Shown here one piece after another: positions 16,046-23,513 of a DNA stretch of 59,320 bases. Made by a program: the position numbers and the translations under genes. Origin of the DNA: an uncultured Kocuria sp. GTDB lineage: Bacteria > Actinomycetota > Actinomycetes > Actinomycetales > Micrococcaceae. Each line of letters starts with the position of its first letter. Position 1 is the first letter of the stretch. The notes under the pieces are model-generated. The model made no database searches. It was not told where the DNA came from and saw only the letters and a list, made by a program, of their open reading frames with translations. The DNA is taken from positions 214,144 to 273,463 of the forward strand of contig NZ_CANMRA010000002.1 in assembly GCF_947500125.1 (NCBI RefSeq). The letters run 5' to 3'.

Positions 16046-16051
16046 ATCGTA
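16046..16051 (-). promoter_or_regulatory. -10 hexamer of the S9 peptidase gene
   Basis: TACGAT on the minus strand, 7 nt before ATG 16038; decides the start codon. Confidence 0.55.
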
Positions 16052-16107
16052 GGCGCAGCCTCGTGCCCGTGCCCGTGGCCCGGCGCGCGGGGCGATGTGC
16101 GGGTCGA

Positions 16108-16113
16108 TATCCT
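16108..16113 (+). promoter_or_regulatory. -10 hexamer of the FAD/NAD(P)-binding protein gene
   Basis: TATCCT, 7 nt before ATG 16121. Confidence 0.55.
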
Positions 16114-16120
16114 GGGGGCC

Positions 16121-18091
16121 ATGAGCGCAACGGGCAGGCCAGGCGGCGAACGACGGGTCACGGTGATCGGGGCGGGCCCCCGCGGGCTGTCGGTGGTGGA
16201 GCGCCTCGTAGCGCGCGCGGCGGCCTCGGGCACCCGGGTGCGCGTCGACGTCGTCGACCCCTTCCCGCCCGGGCCGGGGCACGTGTGGCGCACCAACCAG
16301 TCCCCGCTGTACCTCATGAACACGCCCTCGGTGTTCCCCACGGTGATCGCCGACGACGGCGTGCTGCCCGTGGATCCGCTCGAGCCGCTGCGGAACATGA
16401 GCTTCGAGCACTGGCGGCTCGCCGCCGTGGCGGGGACCATCGCCGTGGACCCCGACGACGCCGCGCACCTGACCCGGATGACGCCGCAGTCCTATCCCTC
16501 CCGGCGGATGTACGGCGTCTACCTCGCCTGGGTCTTCCGCGCGCTGCAGGACGCCCTCCCGGCCTCGGTGCAGCTGGTCGTGCACCGGGCGGAGGCCGTG
16601 GGCGTGCACGTGCGGGAGCAGGCCCGGCACCGCTACGACGTGGAGATCAGCGGCGGGCAGAACCTCCCGGCGGACGCCGTGGTGCTCGCCCTGGGCCACC
16701 TCGACGCCGATCTGCGCCCGGACCAGCGGGAGCTGGTGGACGGCGCCGCCGAGCTCGGGCTGACCTACTGGCCGCCCGCGGTGCCCGCCGACGTGCACTG
16801 GGAGGACCTGCCCGCCGGGCGCACCGTGCTGGTGCGCGGCATGGGCCTGAATTTCTGCGACGTCCTGGCCCAGGTCACGGAGGGCCGCGGCGGGATCTAC
16901 ACCCAGGAGGGGGAGCGCTACGTCTACCACCCGTCCGGACGGGAGCCCGTGATCGTGGCGGGCTCCCGGCGCGGCGCCCCGTACCGCTCCAAGGCGGTGC
17001 TCGAGGGCTACTACGCGTCCTCCCTCGTCACCCGGTTCTTCACCCTCGACACCGTGCGGGCGCTCGCGGCGCGGACGGAGGGACCGCTGTCCTTCGAGAC
17101 GGACCTCTACCCGCTGATCCGCAAGGACGCCCAGTGGAACTACTACACCGTCCTGGCGCGGACCGCCCCGGACGCCTTCGAGACCGACCCGCAGGAGTTC
17201 CTGGCGCGCCTCGACGCCGTGCTCGGCAGCGAGGACGACCACCCCGAGGGGCCGTGGACGTCCCGGGCGGAACGGCTCATCGCGTCCGCGGTGGTCCCGG
17301 GCCGGCAGCTCAACGCCATCCGGCTCGCCCGCCCGTTCGAGGGGATCAGCTTCGGCTCCCACGACGAGTACGCGGCGGCCGTGGTGCACCACCTGGACCG
17401 GGACGTGCACGGCGCGCTGGCCGGTGAGGACGACCCGCTGCAGATGGCGGTCGCCTCCCTCAACGCCGCTCGCACCGTGCTCAAGGCCGTGCTCGCGGAC
17501 CTCGGGATCAGCGACCCGTCCTGGACCGACGAGCTGCGGCGCACGTTCGAGCCGTTCGTGGAGGGCCTCGCCTCCGGCCCGCCGGTGCTGCGGACCCAGC
17601 AGCTGGCGGCGCTGGCGCGGGCCGGTGTGGTGCGCTTCCTGGGCCCGGACCCGCAGTTCCTCGTGGACGAGGAGGAGGGCCGGTTCGTGGCGAGCTCCCC
17701 CTGGGTCAAGGACGAGCCCTTCCGTGCCGAGCACCTCGTGGAGGCCATGTCCCCGCCCAACGACGTCCGGCGCAACATCTCCCCGCTGCTGTCCGCGATG
17801 CACCGGGAGGGCCTGGCGCGGGTCCGGGCGATGGAGACCCGGGACGGCGTGGCGACCGTGCCCGGCGGCGGGCTGGACGTGACCCGCCCTCCGTACCGGG
17901 CCGTGCGCGTCGACGGCGGCGTCGAGCCCGGCGTGCTCGTGCTCGGCCTGCAGCTCTCGGCCGTCCAGTGGGGCGTGGCGATCGCCGCGGAGGCCGGCGC
18001 GTCCGCGGAACTGGGCGCCCGGACCCTGGCGGACGCCGACCGCATCGCCGAGGCGGTGCTGGACGCGCACCCCGCCCCCGCCGCGTCCTGA
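16121..18091 (+). CDS. FAD/NAD(P)-binding protein (NAD_binding_9 type)
   Basis: A 656-residue flavoprotein-like enzyme. A dinucleotide-binding motif VTVIGAGPRGLSVVERL opens at residue ~12, followed by VDVVDPFPPGPGHVWRTNQ and LMNTPS, the signature of the FAD-NAD(P)-binding family PF13454. A second Rossmann-like segment (TVLVRGMGLNFCDVL) is near residue 240. Such proteins are usually annotated as hypothetical oxidoreductases, with some members in siderophore or secondary metabolism. No biosynthetic neighbours give a substrate here. The start at ATG 16121 fits the leaderless hexamer TATCCT. Confidence 0.78.
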   Translation: MSATGRPGGERRVTVIGAGPRGLSVVERLVARAAASGTRVRVDVVDPFPPGPGHVWRTNQSPLYLMNTPSVFPTVIADDGVLPVDPLEPLRNMSFEHWRLAAVAGTIAVDPDDAAHLTRMTPQSYPSRRMYGVYLAWVFRALQDALPASVQLVVHRAEAVGVHVREQARHRYDVEISGGQNLPADAVVLALGHLDADLRPDQRELVDGAAELGLTYWPPAVPADVHWEDLPAGRTVLVRGMGLNFCDVLAQVTEGRGGIYTQEGERYVYHPSGREPVIVAGSRRGAPYRSKAVLEGYYASSLVTRFFTLDTVRALAARTEGPLSFETDLYPLIRKDAQWNYYTVLARTAPDAFETDPQEFLARLDAVLGSEDDHPEGPWTSRAERLIASAVVPGRQLNAIRLARPFEGISFGSHDEYAAAVVHHLDRDVHGALAGEDDPLQMAVASLNAARTVLKAVLADLGISDPSWTDELRRTFEPFVEGLASGPPVLRTQQLAALARAGVVRFLGPDPQFLVDEEEGRFVASSPWVKDEPFRAEHLVEAMSPPNDVRRNISPLLSAMHREGLARVRAMETRDGVATVPGGGLDVTRPPYRAVRVDGGVEPGVLVLGLQLSAVQWGVAIAAEAGASAELGARTLADADRIAEAVLDAHPAPAAS

Positions 18092-18120
18092 GACCTGCGG
18101 CCCCGGGCCGGGACGCGCGG

Positions 18121-18151
18121 AGACCCCCACCGGCTGGTGCGGCGGGGGCCT
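18121..18151 (-). terminator. Terminator of tRNA-Ser(TGA)
   Basis: In the minus-strand transcript, 12 bp pair (with two G-U pairs) across a 7-nt loop, starting 10 nt after the tRNA. The G-U pairs exist only on this strand, so it serves the tRNA rather than the convergent FAD gene. Confidence 0.55.
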
Positions 18152-18160
18152 CGGGCGGGG

Positions 18161-18248
18161 CGGAAGGTAAGGGATTCGAACCCTTGGTACGGGGTCACCG
18201 CACACCGGTTTTCAAGACCGGCTCCTTAGGCCGCTCGGACAACCTTCC
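18161..18248 (-). tRNA. tRNA-Ser (anticodon TGA)
   Basis: An 88-nt class II tRNA. Acceptor GGAAGGT pairs with ACCTTCC, the anticodon loop CTTGAAA gives TGA (plus-strand 18212-18214), a long variable arm is present, and the T-loop is TTCGAAT. The 3' CCA is not encoded. It lies divergent from photolyase. Confidence 0.96.
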
Positions 18249-18331
18249 CCGCACTCGTCCGGTCCCCGGCGGGGCGGCGGAGCGCGCCGCCCATTCTTCC
18301 ACGGCGCCTGGAACGCCGCCAAAGCCCCGGC

Positions 18332-18337
18332 TAGGGT
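18332..18337 (+). promoter_or_regulatory. -10 hexamer of the photolyase gene
   Basis: TAGGGT, 6 nt before GTG 18344. Confidence 0.5.
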
Positions 18338-18343
18338 GAGCGC

Positions 18344-19777
18344 GTGGACGCACCCGAGAGCCCGGACCGCGGGACGACGACGATCGTGTGGTTCCGGGAC
18401 GATCTGCGCGTCACGGACCACCCCGCCCTCGACGCCGCGTGCCGGCGCGGCGCGGTGGTCGCCCTCTACGTCCTGGACGAGGAGTCCGAGGGGGTCCGGC
18501 CCCTCGGCGCGGCCGCGAAGTGGTGGCTGGACGGGTCCCTGCGGTCCCTGCGGGAGTCCCTCGGGGAGCTGGGCATCCCCCTCGTGCTCCGCCGCGGCGC
18601 CGCGGCGGAGGTGCTCCCCGAGGTCCTCGAGCGCACGGAGGCGGGTGGCGTCACGTGGAACCGCCGCTACGGCGGGCCCGAGCTCGCCGTGGACGCCGGG
18701 GTGAAGCAGTGGTGCGCCGCGCACGGGGTGGAGGCGCACTCGTTCCAGGCCGCGCTGCTGCACGAGCCGTGGACCCTGCGCACCGGGGCCGGGGGCCCGT
18801 ACAAGGTGTTCACCCCGTTCTGGAAGGCGCTGCGGACGCTGGAGATCCGGCAGCCGCTGCCCGTGCCCGGCGCGGGCCGGGGCGCGTCCGCCGGGGTCGG
18901 GGCGATCGCCGGCGCCGAGGACCTGGACGACTGGGCCCTGCCGTCCGCGGAGCACGCGGCCGGGCTGGCCGCGACGTGGACGCCCGGGGAGGCCACCGCG
19001 TGGGAGCGGCTGGACGACTTCCTGGACCGCGTGGAGGACTACGCCGAGGGGCACGACCGGCCCGACCGGGACGGCACGAGCCGGCTCTCCCCGCACCTGC
19101 GGTGGGGCGAGATCAGCCCGTTCGCGGTGTGGGACGCGGCCGTCCGGCACCGGTCCGAGCGTGGGAGCAGCCCGGGGCTGGAGCAGTTCCTGGCCGAGCT
19201 GGGGTGGCGGGAGTTCAACTGGCACCTGCTCCACCAGGTGCCGGACCTGCACGTGCGCCACGTCCGCCCGGCCTTCGACGCGTTCCCGTGGCGGGACCCG
19301 GCGGAGGCGGCCGCCGACGTCCGGGCCTGGCAGGAGGGACGCACCGGCTTCCCGCTCGTGGACGCGGGCATGCGGCAGCTGCGGGCCACGGGGTGGATGC
19401 ACAACCGGGTCCGGATGGTCGCCGGGTCCCTGCTCACCAAGAACCTGCTGGTCGACTGGCGGGCCGGGGAGCAGTGGTTCTGGGAGACGCTCGTGGACGC
19501 CGAGCCCGCGTGCGGTCCCGGGAACTGGCAGTGGGTCGCCGGCTCCGGCGCGGACGCGAGCCCGTTCTTCCGGATCTTCAACCCGCTGACCCAGGGCCGG
19601 AAGTTCGACCCCGACGCCCGCTACATCCGCCGCTGGGTCCCGGAGCTGGCCGGCGACGAGGGCGTGGACCCGCACGAGCCCGGTCTGCTCGGCCCGTCGG
19701 TGGGCTACCCGGAGCCGATCGTGGACCTGCCGGCCAGCCGCGGCCGGGCCCTGGACGCCTACGCCTCGATCCGCTGA
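18344..19777 (+). CDS. phr: Deoxyribodipyrimidine photolyase (class I CPD)
   Basis: A 477-residue light-driven repair enzyme that splits cyclobutane pyrimidine dimers. The N-terminal antenna-binding alpha/beta domain begins IVWFRDDLRVTDHPAL. The C-terminal FAD domain contains TSRLSPHLRWGEISP, ELGWREFNWHLL, GFPLVDAGMRQLRATGWMHNRVRM and NWQWVAGSGADASPFFRIFNP, which include the FAD contacts and the conserved electron-transfer tryptophans. Length is normal for class I. GTG 18344 is chosen from the leaderless -10. UV repair is typical of pigmented, sun-exposed Micrococcaceae. Confidence 0.93.
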   Translation: MDAPESPDRGTTTIVWFRDDLRVTDHPALDAACRRGAVVALYVLDEESEGVRPLGAAAKWWLDGSLRSLRESLGELGIPLVLRRGAAAEVLPEVLERTEAGGVTWNRRYGGPELAVDAGVKQWCAAHGVEAHSFQAALLHEPWTLRTGAGGPYKVFTPFWKALRTLEIRQPLPVPGAGRGASAGVGAIAGAEDLDDWALPSAEHAAGLAATWTPGEATAWERLDDFLDRVEDYAEGHDRPDRDGTSRLSPHLRWGEISPFAVWDAAVRHRSERGSSPGLEQFLAELGWREFNWHLLHQVPDLHVRHVRPAFDAFPWRDPAEAAADVRAWQEGRTGFPLVDAGMRQLRATGWMHNRVRMVAGSLLTKNLLVDWRAGEQWFWETLVDAEPACGPGNWQWVAGSGADASPFFRIFNPLTQGRKFDPDARYIRRWVPELAGDEGVDPHEPGLLGPSVGYPEPIVDLPASRGRALDAYASIR

Positions 19778-19913
19778 GCGCCCCGATCCGCTGCACGAGG
19801 CGGAGCGCCGAGCGCGGCGGAGCGCTGTTCGCCACGGGCCGACGCCGGGTGACCGGGTCCCCGCCCCGCGACACAATGGGAGCGCACGTCGTCCCCGACC
19901 GGAAGGCCCCACC

Positions 19914-20897
19914 ATGCGCGCAGTGCTCGACACCACCCCCGGCGGACCGGAGGTCCTCACCGTCGCCGAGGTCCCCGCCCCGGAGCTCACGCCCGACGGC
20001 GTGCGGATCCGGGTCCGCGCCGCCGGGATCAACCGGGCCGACGTCATGCAGCGGCAGGGCAAGTACCCGGTCCCGCCCGGCGCGTCGGACGTCTTCGGCC
20101 TCGAGGTCTCGGGCACGGTGCAGGAGCTCGGCCCCGAGGTGCCCGCCGGCGCCGGGTTCGCGCTCGGGGACGAGGTCGTCGCCCTCCTGGACTCCGGCGG
20201 CTACGCCGAGGAGGTCGTGGTCCCGGCCGGTCAGGTCCTGCCGGCGCCCGCCGGGGTGGACCTCGCGGCCGCAGCCGGGCTGCCGGAGGTGTGCGCCACG
20301 GTGTTCTCCAACGTCTTCATGGCCGCCGCCGCCCGCGAGGGCGAGACGATCCTGGTGCACGGCGGCACGGGCGGGATCGGCACCAACGCCATCCAGATGT
20401 GCCGCGCGCTGGGACTGCGCGTGCTCACCACGGTCGGCAGCCCCGAGAAGGCCGACGCCGCACGGCAGCTCGGCGCGGAGCCGATCGACTACCGGCAGGA
20501 GGATTTCGTGGAGCGCGTGCGGGAGCTCACGGACGGACGCGGCGCCGACATCGTGCTCGACGTCGTGGGCGGGTCCTACCTCGGGCGCAACCTGGACGCG
20601 CTGGCCACCAACGGGCGCATCGCGGTCATCGCCACCCAGGGCGGGCGGACGGGGGAGCTGGACCTCGGCAAGCTCATGGCCAAGCGGGCCGCCGTGATCG
20701 GCACCACGCTGCGCCCGCGGCCCGTCGCGGAGAAGACCCGGATCATGGCCGCCGTGCGGGAGCACGTGTGGCCGCACGTCGAGTCCGGAGCCGTCCGCCC
20801 GGTCCTCGACCGCACCTTCCCCCTGGACGAGGTCGCCCGGGCCCACGAGTACTTCGACTCCGGAACGCACATCGGCAAGGTCCTCCTCGTCCCCTGA
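19914..20897 (+). CDS. NAD(P)H:quinone oxidoreductase, zeta-crystallin/PIG3-type
   Basis: A 327-residue zinc-independent medium-chain dehydrogenase/reductase. The N-terminal GroES-like domain contains AGINRADVMQRQGKYPVPPG, a hallmark of the PIG3/quinone reductase branch. The cofactor site is ILVHGGTGGIGTNAIQM near residue 145, and no structural-Zn cysteine cluster is present. It probably reduces quinones with NADPH in detoxification. ATG 19914 has GGAAGG 8 nt upstream. It stands alone between photolyase (136-bp gap) and its own terminator. Confidence 0.88.
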   Translation: MRAVLDTTPGGPEVLTVAEVPAPELTPDGVRIRVRAAGINRADVMQRQGKYPVPPGASDVFGLEVSGTVQELGPEVPAGAGFALGDEVVALLDSGGYAEEVVVPAGQVLPAPAGVDLAAAAGLPEVCATVFSNVFMAAAAREGETILVHGGTGGIGTNAIQMCRALGLRVLTTVGSPEKADAARQLGAEPIDYRQEDFVERVRELTDGRGADIVLDVVGGSYLGRNLDALATNGRIAVIATQGGRTGELDLGKLMAKRAAVIGTTLRPRPVAEKTRIMAAVREHVWPHVESGAVRPVLDRTFPLDEVARAHEYFDSGTHIGKVLLVP

Positions 20898-20926
20898 GTG
20901 CACCCCGGCCCGGCAGCGCACCCCGG

Positions 20927-20957
20927 CCCGGGGCCGGCCGGCCACCCCGGCCCCGGG
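20927..20957 (+). terminator. Terminator after quinone oxidoreductase
   Basis: A perfect 11-bp stem (20927-20937 with 20947-20957). A 14-bp direct repeat (GCACCCCGGCCCGG at 20900 and 20918) lies just before and into it. Confidence 0.55.
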
Positions 20958-21048
20958 CCGTCGTCGTGGCCGGGCCGCCGTCCCCGTGCGCGCGGGAGGC
21001 GGACCGCAGCGCCGTAGGATGGACTGTCCCCTCTCGAAAGGACCGCCC

Positions 21049-21513
21049 GTGGCATTCCTGCGCGACTACCGCGCCGCTCGCCGTGACGAGGCCGAGCTCG
21101 GTCTGGGCGTGTGGCGCCGCGCCCACGACCGGTTCCGCCGGGGTCTGGACCGTTTCCACCAGATCCTCGAGACCCTCCCGGACAAGTCGCTCGCGCAGTC
21201 CGTGGTGCCCACCGCCAACGCGCTCGCCGATCTGCTGCCGGAGGTGCGCGCCGTGTGCGCCGCGGCGCAGCGCACGGCGCCGAGCCGCAGCTACGACATC
21301 CCGGCCTCCCCGGGCGGCTACCTCAACGACGTCCACCGTGAGCTCTCCCGTGCCGGCAACGCGATGGCCCAGGCCGCGGAGGCCCTCACCATGGCCCGGT
21401 TCATGCGCGCCGACGACGAGACCGCGGCCCACCGGCTGGACGCGGTCGTCCGCCGGTCCGAGGCGGTGCGGGAGCACGTGGAGCGCGCGGGGGAGCTGCT
21501 GCAGCGCGGCTGA
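21049..21513 (+). CDS. Hypothetical helical protein
   Basis: A 154-residue soluble, mostly helical protein (AFLRDYRAARRDEAELGLG at the start, then MAQAAEALTMARFMRADDE). No membrane segment or signal peptide. I do not recognise a family; similar short proteins are common in Micrococcaceae. GTG 21049 has AAAGGA 6 nt upstream. An in-frame ATG at 21019 lies inside a TAGGAT hexamer and is rejected as start. Confidence 0.7.
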   Translation: MAFLRDYRAARRDEAELGLGVWRRAHDRFRRGLDRFHQILETLPDKSLAQSVVPTANALADLLPEVRAVCAAAQRTAPSRSYDIPASPGGYLNDVHRELSRAGNAMAQAAEALTMARFMRADDETAAHRLDAVVRRSEAVREHVERAGELLQRG

Positions 21514-21576
21514 ACCCGCCGCCCGCCGCCCGCTGCGGGGTGGACCCGACAGCCTGCTGATGGTTTGATGGGCGGC

Positions 21577-21897
21577 ATGAACGCTTCCGGTTTCGACTAC
21601 CGCGCGGCCGACGGCGAGTTCGACGCCCGCTGGTCCCGCTCGCGCCTCGGCTGGCCCGGCCGCGGGGGGCCCGGCCGCTTCGGTCCCGGCTACGACCTGC
21701 CCGGCCGCCGGGGCGGGGCGTCCGGACGCCGTTCCGGCTTCCGGATGCTCCCCTTCCCCGGCTGGTCCACCCGGACCCGCCGCGGCACCGACGTCACGGT
21801 GGGCGGATGTTGCCTGCCCCTGCCGATCGGATGCCTGACCACGACGGTCCTGGCGGGCGCGGCGGCCGTCGTCGTGGGCCGCGCCGTCCGCGACTGA
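21577..21897 (+). CDS. Small hypothetical protein with hydrophobic cysteine-containing tail
   Basis: A 106-residue protein. The N-terminal two thirds are Gly/Arg-rich and look disordered. The C-terminus has GGCCLPLPIGCLTTTVLAGAAAVVVG, a likely membrane or surface-associated segment with three cysteines. The start is uncertain (TTG 21565, ATG 21568 or ATG 21577); the last is used. It converges on the small GT2 gene. Function unknown; coding is supported by frame length and conserved-looking tail only. Confidence 0.5.
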   Translation: MNASGFDYRAADGEFDARWSRSRLGWPGRGGPGRFGPGYDLPGRRGGASGRRSGFRMLPFPGWSTRTRRGTDVTVGGCCLPLPIGCLTTTVLAGAAAVVVGRAVRD

Positions 21898-21922
21898 GCG
21901 GCACGGCGGGGCCGGCGGCGGC

Positions 21923-22513
21923 TCACGCGGCCGCCGGCTCCGCCCGGACGACCCCGACCGGCACGGGCGCGATGTGCTCGACCGGGACGGGGGCGTCCTC
22001 CTCGGCCTCCACCGGCGGGCAGAGGCGCCAGCCGACGGCCTCGAGGTCCAGGGCCAGGCGCATCTGGCCGGTCACGGGCCCCTCGTCGCAGTAGCGGCCG
22101 AACGACCGGTGGACGTCCTCGAGGGCCCGCCAGCGGATCAGGGCCGCGGCGCCGCCGACGGCGGTGGACCGGGCGGAGACGGCCCCCACGTTGCGGTCCC
22201 GGAGGGCCGCCAGGGCGCGGGCCAGGAAGCCCGGCGGCAGCCGGACCCCCGGGTCGACGAGCAGCACCAGGTCGTCCGGCTCCATCCGGACGGTGCTCAG
22301 GGCCTGGTTCAGCGCCCCGGCCCGGTGGTGACGGTTGTCGACGGTGAGCAGGACCTCGGCGCCGGCGTGCAGCGCGACCTCGACGGTGGCGTCGGTGGAG
22401 TCGTCCGACATCACCAGGATGCGCTCCGGCGGACGGGTCTGGCGGTGGAGGGAGGTGACCGCGTGCTGGACGCGCGACGCCTCGTCGTGGGCGGGAATGA
22501 TCGCGGCGATCAT
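21923..22513 (-). CDS. Short family 2 glycosyltransferase-like protein
   Basis: A 196-residue GT-A domain with the opening strand MIAAIIPAHDEASRVQHAV and the second block ILVMSDDSTDATVEVA. Where a DxD metal motif is expected the sequence reads LLVDPGVRLPPGFL, so the second acidic residue is missing. The protein ends shortly after a region like the catalytic base block (DEGPVTGQMRLALDLEAVGWRL), without the usual tail or membrane helices. It may be inactive or act with a partner such as the large GT upstream. ATG 22513 is preceded by GGGAG; a promoter hexamer lies 130 nt upstream, after the terminator of the partner-switching operon. Confidence 0.65.
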   Translation of the reverse strand: MIAAIIPAHDEASRVQHAVTSLHRQTRPPERILVMSDDSTDATVEVALHAGAEVLLTVDNRHHRAGALNQALSTVRMEPDDLVLLVDPGVRLPPGFLARALAALRDRNVGAVSARSTAVGGAAALIRWRALEDVHRSFGRYCDEGPVTGQMRLALDLEAVGWRLCPPVEAEEDAPVPVEHIAPVPVGVVRAEPAAA

Positions 22514-22643
22514 GACGACGTCTCCCGGTGTGCTCGGCGTGCGCCCCGCCCCTGATGTCCCCCCGCGGCGAGGCGCTGAACCGGTCCCTGATCGAGTGTT
22601 CTCGGTGACAACGTGAGCCCCCTGACGTGTTGTCCTGGACCAA

Positions 22644-22649
22644 AGTCTA
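22644..22649 (-). promoter_or_regulatory. Candidate -10 hexamer upstream of the short GT2 gene
   Basis: TAGACT on the minus strand. It implies a ~120-nt 5' leader before ATG 22513, unusual in a window dominated by leaderless genes. Confidence 0.4.
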
Positions 22650-22718
22650 GGCACCACGACCGACAGTTCACATCCGCAAATCAGGGGACGTCCGCCCCGG
22701 CAGGACGGGGTGTCCGGG

Positions 22719-22755
22719 GCTCCCGCGGCGGCTCCGGAGGAACCGCCGCGGGAGC
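22719..22755 (-). terminator. Terminator of the partner-switching operon
   Basis: A perfect 13-bp stem (22719-22731 with 22743-22755) with a further internal CTCC/GGAG pairing, directly after the stop of the RsbW-like gene. Confidence 0.7.
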
Positions 22756-22756
22756 G

Positions 22757-23188
22757 CTAGGCCTCGTCCCGGCCGCACTCCCGGCACAGCTTCCAGACGT
22801 TCGTGTCGCCGTGGCGCTCGAACACCACCCGGCTGACCAGAGCCTGGATCAGGGCGAGCCCGCGCCCGGACTCGTGGTGCTCCTGCGCCATCGGTCCGGT
22901 GAGGTCCACGTGCGCCGGCGCGGCACCGATCTCGTAGATCCTCGCCTCCAGCCGCTGCGGGTCCGCGGCCAGCTCCACCGCGAGCTCGATCGGCTCCTCC
23001 GCGGCGGGCACCGCGTGGACCACCACGTTGCCGGCCGCCTCCACGACCGCGAGCGTGAAGGCCATCCGGTCGGAATCGGGCACGAACCCGGCCTCGGCCC
23101 ACAGCGCGTCCAGGTCCTCGTGCAGGGCGTCCACCGTCCGGGCGTCGGCCGGGCCCCGGCGCGAGCGGCGGGACCCGGGCTCAGTCAT
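22757..23188 (-). CDS. RsbW-like anti-sigma/serine kinase (HATPase_c_2)
   Basis: A 143-residue GHKL ATP-binding protein of the RsbW/SpoIIAB class, expected to phosphorylate the STAS protein and sequester a target. The N-box is VVEAAGNVVVHA, the lid/G2 region is ESGRGLALIQAL. The G1 box reads IYEIGAAPAH where DxGxG is usual, so Asp is replaced by Glu and the second Gly is missing. A pair of cysteines (CREC) closes the protein. Its ATG (23188) overlaps the STAS stop by 8 nt. It is the last gene of a four-gene overlapping operon; no sigma factor gene is adjacent, so its target is unknown. Confidence 0.8.
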   Translation of the reverse strand: MTEPGSRRSRRGPADARTVDALHEDLDALWAEAGFVPDSDRMAFTLAVVEAAGNVVVHAVPAAEEPIELAVELAADPQRLEARIYEIGAAPAHVDLTGPMAQEHHESGRGLALIQALVSRVVFERHGDTNVWKLCRECGRDEA

Positions 23189-23513
23189 CGGCGAAGGCCG
23201 CGTCGGCGGTGTCGTAGGGGTTCAGGACACGGTGCATGCTGGTGAGCTCGAGGACCATGCGCACCTGGGGGCGGACGTTCGCGATCCGCAGGTCGCCGCC
23301 GGCCTGGCGCGCCAGCTTGAGGCACCCGATGAGGGCGCCCAGGCCGGAGGAGTCCATGAACTCGGTCCCGCCGAGGTCGATCACCACGTGGTTGCTGCCC
23401 TCGTCGACGACCTTCGACACGACCTCCCGGAGCCGGGGCGCTCCCACCATGTTGAGCCGTCCGGTACCCGTGATGTGGGCGTACCTCGGCTTCTGCTCAA
23501 CCGTGAACTGCAT
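23181..23513 (-). CDS. STAS-domain anti-sigma factor antagonist (RsbV-like)
   Basis: A 110-residue single STAS domain. The phosphorylation motif FMDSSGLGAL has the acceptor Ser at position 55, equivalent to Ser58 of SpoIIAA. Its partner should be the RsbW-like kinase encoded next, and the PP2C domain of the first gene of the operon should dephosphorylate it. ATG 23513 has AGGAG at ideal spacing, while GTG 23519 would leave none. The start lies inside the 3' end of the glycosyltransferase gene (17-bp overlap). Confidence 0.88.
   Translation of the reverse strand: MQFTVEQKPRYAHITGTGRLNMVGAPRLREVVSKVVDEGSNHVVIDLGGTEFMDSSGLGALIGCLKLARQAGGDLRIANVRPQVRMVLELTSMHRVLNPYDTADAAFADD

Noticed and set aside
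13921-16440. Longer S9 peptidase with 134 extra N-terminal residues
   Set aside because: The extension overlaps the divergent FAD gene and its promoter, and the leaderless hexamer marks ATG 16038.
20900-20931. Direct repeat as an attachment site
   Set aside because: Two 14-bp GC-only copies, the second running into the terminator stem; no integrase or mobile genes.
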